DNA of 51,888 bases from Sphingomonas bacterium (GTDB taxonomy: Bacteria > Pseudomonadota > Alphaproteobacteria > Sphingomonadales > Sphingomonadaceae), in the NCBI RefSeq assembly GCF_028293085.1, contig NZ_JAQGLC010000355.1, positions 1-51,888 of the forward strand, written 5' to 3'. A program made the translations under genes and the position numbers. Of the stretch, positions 48,501 to 51,888 are shown piece by piece. A model generated the notes under the pieces. It saw nothing but the letters and a program-made list of their open reading frames with translations, did no database searches and was not told the origin of the DNA. Each line of letters opens with the position of its first letter. The stretch's first letter is position 1.

Positions 48501-51000
48501 CAATGGCAAGGTCAGCCATACCGATTTCGGCTTCGACGCGAACAACCCCAAGGCGCGCTTCTGGGTCGAATATCCCAACCCGCTGACCGGCACGCGCACC
48601 CGCGAGGAATTCGCGACGATCGGCGAATATCACACCTTCCTGAACGGGGTGCAGGGCGATCCGGCCAAGGCCGCGGCGGGCGGTTCAGGGCGCGCGCGGA
48701 CCGCCGACAACGACAATGAGGCGCCGGTGCCGCCGAGCGGGGCCGATCCGGCCCGGCGTGTCGGGGGCGAGCAGGCGGCGATCGACGACAGGCTGACGCC
48801 GCACAATATGGCGGACGCCGCTTTTGCGGGCGCCCGCATGGAACGGGTCGCGGATTTCGAGGCTCAGCTGAGCGGCCACAAGCAAATCGGCGACATCGAG
48901 CCGACGCTGGGCCGCGCCGCCGCGCTCAACGATGCGATGGAATCGGTCAAGCGCATGGGCCTGGTCGACCGGCCCGACGCGACCATCCGCCTGACCGCTT
49001 TGCTCAACGATCCGTCGGTGCCCGACAAGATCAAGCCGCTGATCGCGCGCGCCGCGCTGGAGGCGACGCGCGAGGCGATGCTCCGCGACGGTCGGCTGTC
49101 GCACGGCGACGAACTGCTGATGCTCTTCCGCGGGGCCTCCAGCGAACGGCTCGAGGATTACAAGCGCACCGGGATCGATCCCACCCTGGCCACCAATCGC
49201 GAGGAGGATGTCGGCCCCGGCCTCTATATGAGCCAGGATCTCGAATCGGCGAAACGCTATGGTGGCGCCGACAGCACCGTCCTTCCGTTCATCGTCCGGC
49301 GCAGCGAGCTCGGCAACGTCTTCGACATCAGCCCCGGCAGCCCGTTACGGGCGCGGTGGGAGGATTTCGTCATGCAGAACTGGTCGCAGTTCGGCTTCCA
49401 CCCAACGACCGCCGGCGCACGCGGCAAGCAGGGGCCGGCGGATTTCAATCAGTTCGGGGCCCTGTGGTTCGAGCGCGCCAACCGCGTCATCCTGTTCGAC
49501 GCCTTCCGTGAGAGCATTGCGGCGGACAAGACCCTCAGCCCGTCGACCCGCCAGGCCGCCTCCGACCCGGATATCGTCCTGACCGATCTCGGCGGCCCGA
49601 TGACCTGGGGTAATGATCGCGGTTTCGTCACCGATCAGGCGGCGATGAAGACGCGCCATGTCGCCGATCTGATGAACGATCAGCTCGGCTTCCCGCGCGC
49701 CGGCACCCCGACCGAGGATGACATGCTCCGCGGCACAGGCCCCGCGCGCACTGCGGACGGCGGCGGGGACGGCGAGCCGCCCGCCGCCAGGCCGCGCACC
49801 CGCAAGCCCAGGGTCAAACCCGTGGCCGACGAGACCGAGGCTCCCGCCATCGCCGCACCCGCGACGCCGAAGCGGGGCGGCCGATCCAAAAAGGCGGTCG
49901 CGATTCCCGACGAGGAGGCGGCGGGCGGTACGGCCAAGCCGGCGGTCGAGCCCGGCGAGGCGGAAGCGCCGGTCGCGAAGACGCCCAAGCAGAGCAAGCG
50001 CGAACTCGATCCGGTCGAAGGCGCGCGCCGCAACCGCGAACTGGCCGAGGCGCGCGAGGATGCCGTCCGCTTGATGGATGAAGCCCGGGAGGCGAAACGG
50101 CTGCGCTCCCAGGAAGATCCGCTCAAGGCGAAAGCGATGGCCGAGCGCCCCGACAAGCCGGCCGAGGTCGACAAGGTCGTGGCGGCGATCAGGCCGCTGG
50201 AGACCCTCGAGGACCGCATCGGCGCGCTGGCCGAGCATCTGGCGAACCCCGATATCGAGATCAGCCCGGAGGCACGGCGCTATCTCGATTGGCTGGCCGG
50301 CCTCTGGCACCTGCAGGCGAAGCTGGAATGGGCGAAGGAAATGACGCTCGCCGGCGGCAAGCCGGTCTTCAAGCGCGATCAGGACGCCAAGGAAGGCGAA
50401 GTGATCGCCGTGCGCTTCGCCCAGGACGAGGCGCGCCGGGCCAATCTCGGGCTGAAGGAGCACATGCGAAAGGTCGGCCCCAACTACAAGGACATCAAGA
50501 AGAAGGCGACCTATGACAAGATCATGGGCGAGGCGGCGTTCGAGCGCCTGCAGCAGGCCGCGCAAGCGAGGGTGCCTCCCGAGACTTTGGGCCTCAATCC
50601 GGATCACCTGGTCTCGCTCGACGAGATCGCGAACATGCCCGAACTCTCGCCGATCTTCGATCTCTACGCCAAGGCGTCGTCGGGGATGCGCGAGGACATG
50701 AAGCGCGATCTGACCGATCTCGGCGACATCAAGGACAATCTGCTCGCGATGTGGGACCAGCCCAACCAGGGCATGAAGAGCAACAAGAGCTGGCACGACA
50801 TCAGCTTCGAACGCGCCGCCGACTTCCAATATTCGGCGCCCGATGTCATCCGCATGCGGATCGCGGAAGACAAGATGCGGGCGGAGATCAAGATCCAGAT
50901 CGCCAGGCTCATCGCCAAATATCGCAAGAAGCTGGCGCAGGCCGGCCGGCTGCCGATCGATCAGATACCCGCGCCCGAATTCGGCGAGGACGAGCCCTGA
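42529..51000 (+). CDS. Giant modular protein, probable polymorphic toxin or injection-system cargo
   Basis: 2823 residues. Residues 1-220 are disordered: Pro/Ala-rich, then a Lys/Gly-rich tract. About 225-700 are helical and coiled-coil-like, with CLPC at 435-438. A CGACKGSG motif (737-744) ends in another charged linker. About 780-1300 are helical with annexin-like stretches (LTPKQLEELNKQHGKELDDL at about 935; FSRKLSDDEAGQRVAAG at 1207). A hydrophobic Gly/Ala-rich block spans 1421-1510, like the pre-toxin regions of large toxins. Three ARTAD linkers (1811, 2056, 2406) then delimit cassettes: one JAMM-like (HYHP 1943, PSGVD 1961), one ADP-ribosyltransferase-like (LYMSQDLESAKRYG, 2232), and a C-terminal HNH-like nuclease (NPDHLVSLDEI, 2690; NQGMKSNKSW, 2746). 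There is no signal peptide. An in-frame stop at 42523 forces a start at or after GTG 42529. No immunity gene follows. The role is inference; the frame and length are certain. Confidence 0.85.
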   Translation: MVGRTSIARRPAPAASRTPAPGAPRVALSRPLADGSPAYLPTLGGQRFASYDDTLGVGTAPTLTRRYGDMPGAAPAPPRAAAQPAAAPEPQPKPPGETPKPAAPPAANVPARGAPDKKADKGKSKAKSDDKDSKKKKAAGGASGPDGKEAGGGKPGAKGGRSGGRGARGDAETPAKKEAPAEQAVLSPVTGGHRLDRPAFRVRAPTGSFTAARELDVRPVAAAGAGPTTAKPAGPMLDYRSLYGSAVDESYGLYRRMMQEAEHIIGAADRRDRDLAALHQGQLDASLRSLDQALAESRAALVTDSEQLHLRLDDAADLMRRRIRSAASAAIGKLEARLGLFTGKLNPLREQRDGILATAKSGPEELQTAGNAAIKSLDAFVHNADGSVPQKYGVMNSVVREAQVTYSPGYAQVDKKMIETRNKEFNKYLTESFACLPCDFERAFQSLEGQASAMRDKGPKAVFAAQDGALKSVDAAVVSLGDAIDANREATDRILISQHQHTRESLIDTAQANAQHEGEAMAETAERQSESLANMAAGQPRAVEQVHDLIETQAIGPPAQFAQAVARATARLKSNLAGIGAKQPRATVEAAARVGANQVSSARQFEARQQAIVHGVGLSLGQVVDQAVAQVDKQIADAITGMDHVPADVRKSCDSHLAPAGPALDKAAQDLADAVGAVGARVHQILNGGDAMARQDAAVKERKAKTPAAPKAAETPKGKDKGKPKEAAEPAPEPASCGACKGSGEKADPKNDAGKDPLPKPDGAKSDGGGAKNDAKGPAEGDESTPNGFKALCEKIKTDPTAAPQVSGFLKRAEKTVPADLIARTGEINAALSTTFAPDIGGLMRNLRGLTALQGQAICFQYWKLHPSQSLEDKITEKFDKQSVLSMGSTDHANRDAALNALHGHATEGAMGELIAAFNYSNEDQRIRDVLLNLTPKQLEELNKQHGKELDDLATQLDGDDRKIFDELRAGKTALAKAHGLLEGVDSINRSEVDDKRGDAVAQKFTDASTDFKDALDGDKEAKQADIFHFEAPTEAVKTRNAQHWAEQQAAFAQLEPVKAVVGKGLDPKEAMLAYATRKIAHRPTGIHEKNDRRTITYDTVNEYHKEWIRQILEKGADSVEAKGARVLVEERRAKPDLKGLDSATHSGAGDAREGGGYDAKERAAGKEEAKAERTKIFEASEKARAKIEHTEPTDVKTAQERLKKSFSRKLSDDEAGQRVAAGMIESDAGDPAAIMDYAIKHEKKDLALMQLKRMDRREIAEFVKDYNKDGKNLFKKLGVFEHFGKSGTVFDGDDANELTIAFMGVPQNDKERGEVALKVMTQTIDQSGALGRGLAGEEYQALLDNARRLKEEMGVTDAAIDSHGYIRGTDRDGNPIVTKFDEKGNLVPGKGGNITAFESAVAMARVTSTSYTQATDRIASFITTALMVIAAVLTTILTGGAAASIWIPVLVTAGAGLVGMALTASIKGGRYTRDEMVRDLAMTIVQAATAGIGAAVGAGLRGGAGAVRTLATTMRVSEQALAEAASKTVMLRGLTLVEEMAIGAGSSALSGGVGAAVDPAARHGDDYGMGIFHGILRGALGGAVGAGVTRGVTSGLGSLARGVGARSGASMVLARGGSLELAARVAQMRSKALSTSFLTEVGTRALASGLSGAATRVTDIGYNRVALNQKMTAGQMFEEIGWAFVQNAVQGFAEGTADRGMRSMSATRADEHAFTTLEQHHEFREAAMEAVIEQGRKRGLLPPAEAAPRPAPQLEGAPAARLPAGTEEEAPRRIAAVDEKGAILPAPHHEEEAARLARMVDPEGEGPLVARTADEDAAPGKIKIAANDNPGAPVHVRVSLADTEMVSAAHLPADSILVHPDSHSRVAANDNFGRMINADPSREVAVYRNPVTGEFIVVVGAERSVASIRLGGELERGNGKGTLPVSRDGVPEPGGHWVLSHHYHPNRKGEAGTRLLRRLPSGVDGDFAVIYREAISHGYDEHSSRIYFVDNGKVSHTDFGFDANNPKARFWVEYPNPLTGTRTREEFATIGEYHTFLNGVQGDPAKAAAGGSGRARTADNDNEAPVPPSGADPARRVGGEQAAIDDRLTPHNMADAAFAGARMERVADFEAQLSGHKQIGDIEPTLGRAAALNDAMESVKRMGLVDRPDATIRLTALLNDPSVPDKIKPLIARAALEATREAMLRDGRLSHGDELLMLFRGASSERLEDYKRTGIDPTLATNREEDVGPGLYMSQDLESAKRYGGADSTVLPFIVRRSELGNVFDISPGSPLRARWEDFVMQNWSQFGFHPTTAGARGKQGPADFNQFGALWFERANRVILFDAFRESIAADKTLSPSTRQAASDPDIVLTDLGGPMTWGNDRGFVTDQAAMKTRHVADLMNDQLGFPRAGTPTEDDMLRGTGPARTADGGGDGEPPAARPRTRKPRVKPVADETEAPAIAAPATPKRGGRSKKAVAIPDEEAAGGTAKPAVEPGEAEAPVAKTPKQSKRELDPVEGARRNRELAEAREDAVRLMDEAREAKRLRSQEDPLKAKAMAERPDKPAEVDKVVAAIRPLETLEDRIGALAEHLANPDIEISPEARRYLDWLAGLWHLQAKLEWAKEMTLAGGKPVFKRDQDAKEGEVIAVRFAQDEARRANLGLKEHMRKVGPNYKDIKKKATYDKIMGEAAFERLQQAAQARVPPETLGLNPDHLVSLDEIANMPELSPIFDLYAKASSGMREDMKRDLTDLGDIKDNLLAMWDQPNQGMKSNKSWHDISFERAADFQYSAPDVIRMRIAEDKMRAEIKIQIARLIAKYRKKLAQAGRLPIDQIPAPEFGEDEP

Positions 51001-51016
51001 GCGACGCCCTGGCGGG

Positions 51017-51036
51017 GGCGCGGGAGCGCCCGCGCC
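51017..51036. terminator. Hairpin between convergent genes
   Basis: GGCGCGGG-AGCG-CCCGCGCC, perfect 8-base arms, in the 35-base gap between the giant gene and the AIM24 gene, touching the latter's stop codon. Likely a shared terminator, without a clear T-tract. Confidence 0.5.
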
Positions 51037-51815
51037 TATTCGTTCCCCAGCAACCCGCCCAATATCCCCCCGACCACCGCACCCGCGGCACCACCGCCGA
51101 CCAGCCGCCCCACGCCCGCGCCGACGCCGACATCGACCGCCTCGCGCGACGGCAGATGCCGCGCAATCTCCTCGGCCAGGTTGAGCACCGGCATCGACTG
51201 AAGCCAGATCCGCCCCGGCCCGGTCAGGGTCGCCAGGAACAGCCCCTCGCCCCCGAACAGCATGTTGCGGAATCCCCGCACCATCTGGATGTCGGTCGAG
51301 ACGCTCGGCTCCTGCATGCCGATATGCCCGGCATGGACCCGCAGCCGCTCGCCCGGGCCGAGCGTTTTCTCGATCACCTCGCCCGAGAGGTCGAGCCACA
51401 CCGTGCCCGGCCCGGTCACGCGCTGCAGGATGAAGCCCTCGCCCGCGAAGAAGCCCGCGCCGAGTCGCTGCTGGAACGCGATCTCCAGGCTCACCGATCG
51501 CTCGGCGCAGAGAAAGGTCTCCTTGCGGCAGATGATCGACTGGCCCGACGCGAGCTGCATCGGGATGATCTGCCCCGGAAAGCGCGGCGCAAAGGCGACC
51601 TCGCCGCGCGCGTTCGCCGAATATTCGGTGATGAAGAAACTGCCCCCGCCCATCGCCCGCTTCAGCCCGGAAAACAGGCCGCCGCCGGTATGCGTGTCCA
51701 TGTCGATCGCATCGGTCATCCACGCCATGGCGTGCGTCTGGCTGACGATCACCTCGCCCGGATCGAGCGCGATCGAGAGGGTCTGCATGACGGTGCCGGA
51801 AATGTCGTATTTCAT
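51036..51815 (-). CDS. AIM24/TIGR00266-family protein
   Basis: Beta-rich protein of 259 residues. Family features: repeated strands with VSLEIAFQQRLGAGFFAGEG, LQRVTGPGTVWLDLSGEV, GERLRVHAGHIGMQEPSV and FGGEGLFLATLTGPGRIWLQ, a tandem arrangement typical of AIM24 (DUF124) proteins. The bacterial role is unknown; the mitochondrial homologue supports inner-membrane organisation. The C-terminus adds a Gly-zipper-like tail (VGAGVGRLVGGGAAGAVVGG), which may insert in or pack against a membrane. The ATG at 51815 follows GGAGG. It converges on the giant gene and need not be linked to it. The last 73 bases of the window upstream of it show nothing further. Confidence 0.9.
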   Translation of the reverse strand: MKYDISGTVMQTLSIALDPGEVIVSQTHAMAWMTDAIDMDTHTGGGLFSGLKRAMGGGSFFITEYSANARGEVAFAPRFPGQIIPMQLASGQSIICRKETFLCAERSVSLEIAFQQRLGAGFFAGEGFILQRVTGPGTVWLDLSGEVIEKTLGPGERLRVHAGHIGMQEPSVSTDIQMVRGFRNMLFGGEGLFLATLTGPGRIWLQSMPVLNLAEEIARHLPSREAVDVGVGAGVGRLVGGGAAGAVVGGILGGLLGNE

Positions 51816-51888
51816 GGGTGCGCCTCCGGAAGATGGGGTGAGGCGCGAAATATCAGGGTTGGGGGTGGGGTGGTAGATGCGATGGAGG

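Noticed and set aside
45181..48633. 1150-codon open frame antisense to the giant gene
   Set aside because: Composition is typical of a mirrored frame (Arg/Gly/Leu/Asp repeats, no recognisable fold). The plus-strand frame has coherent motifs across the same region.
51001..51035. Immunity gene directly after the giant gene
   Set aside because: The gap is only 35 bases and is filled by a hairpin; the next gene is a convergent AIM24-family protein of normal length.

Overview
The window is G+C-rich, densely coded alphaproteobacterial DNA. Gene content points to a sphingomonad (Sphingomonas or a close relative): a TonB-dependent receptor beside a PepSY membrane protein, an OprB-type porin, many exported hydrolases, LysR/GntR/LuxR regulators, and a REP-like CACCCCGGA...TCCGG element of the kind common in that family. 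This assignment is inference; there is no rRNA or marker gene here. I saw no tRNA, rRNA, insertion sequence or CRISPR array. Genes are tightly packed and several are joined by 4-base ATGA or GTGA overlaps.

Layout. 1-9.5 kb: the end of an RND pump permease; a minus-strand run of exported alpha/beta hydrolase, LuxR regulator and PLP aminotransferase; a divergent set of Thr/Ser dehydratase-like enzyme, DauR/YheO-like regulator and ornithine-cyclodeaminase-family reductase; then an exported S9 peptidase-like hydrolase. 9.5-18.8 kb: a catabolic cluster centred on a GntR regulator. An AcnA-type aconitase and an MFS anion transporter lie on one side; a Tat-exported lactonase, an isocitrate/isopropylmalate dehydrogenase-like enzyme, a semialdehyde dehydrogenase, a cupin and a small monooxygenase-fold protein lie on the other. 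18.8-22.5 kb: porin-astD-astC (arginine succinyltransferase pathway). 22.7-32.4 kb: two exported hydrolases, a TonB receptor with divergent LysR, then astA-PepSY-M20 peptidase and an internally duplicated exported protein. 32.5-37.4 kb: a two-component system divergent from an orphan periplasmic binding protein and a beta-lactamase-fold hydrolase. 37.5-42 kb: acyl-CoA dehydrogenase, a small winged-helix regulator with its apparent operators, UxaA-type dehydratase and galE. 42.2-51 kb: one 2823-residue modular protein that looks like a polymorphic toxin or contractile-injection-system cargo, followed by an AIM24-family gene.

How the parts may work together. Exported peptidases and esterases, a porin, a TonB receptor, arginine catabolism, a dehydratase and an aminotransferase suggest scavenging of peptides and amino-acid-like compounds. 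A direct repeat GTGACAG-N4-GTGACAG (11-base period) lies upstream of four genes for exported proteins, in the same orientation each time. It may be a PhoB-type box or the site of the local response regulator. The most novel items are the giant protein, whose C-terminal half is divided by three copies of an ARTAD linker, and the lactonase-aconitase-dehydrogenase cluster, whose substrate I cannot assign to a known pathway.
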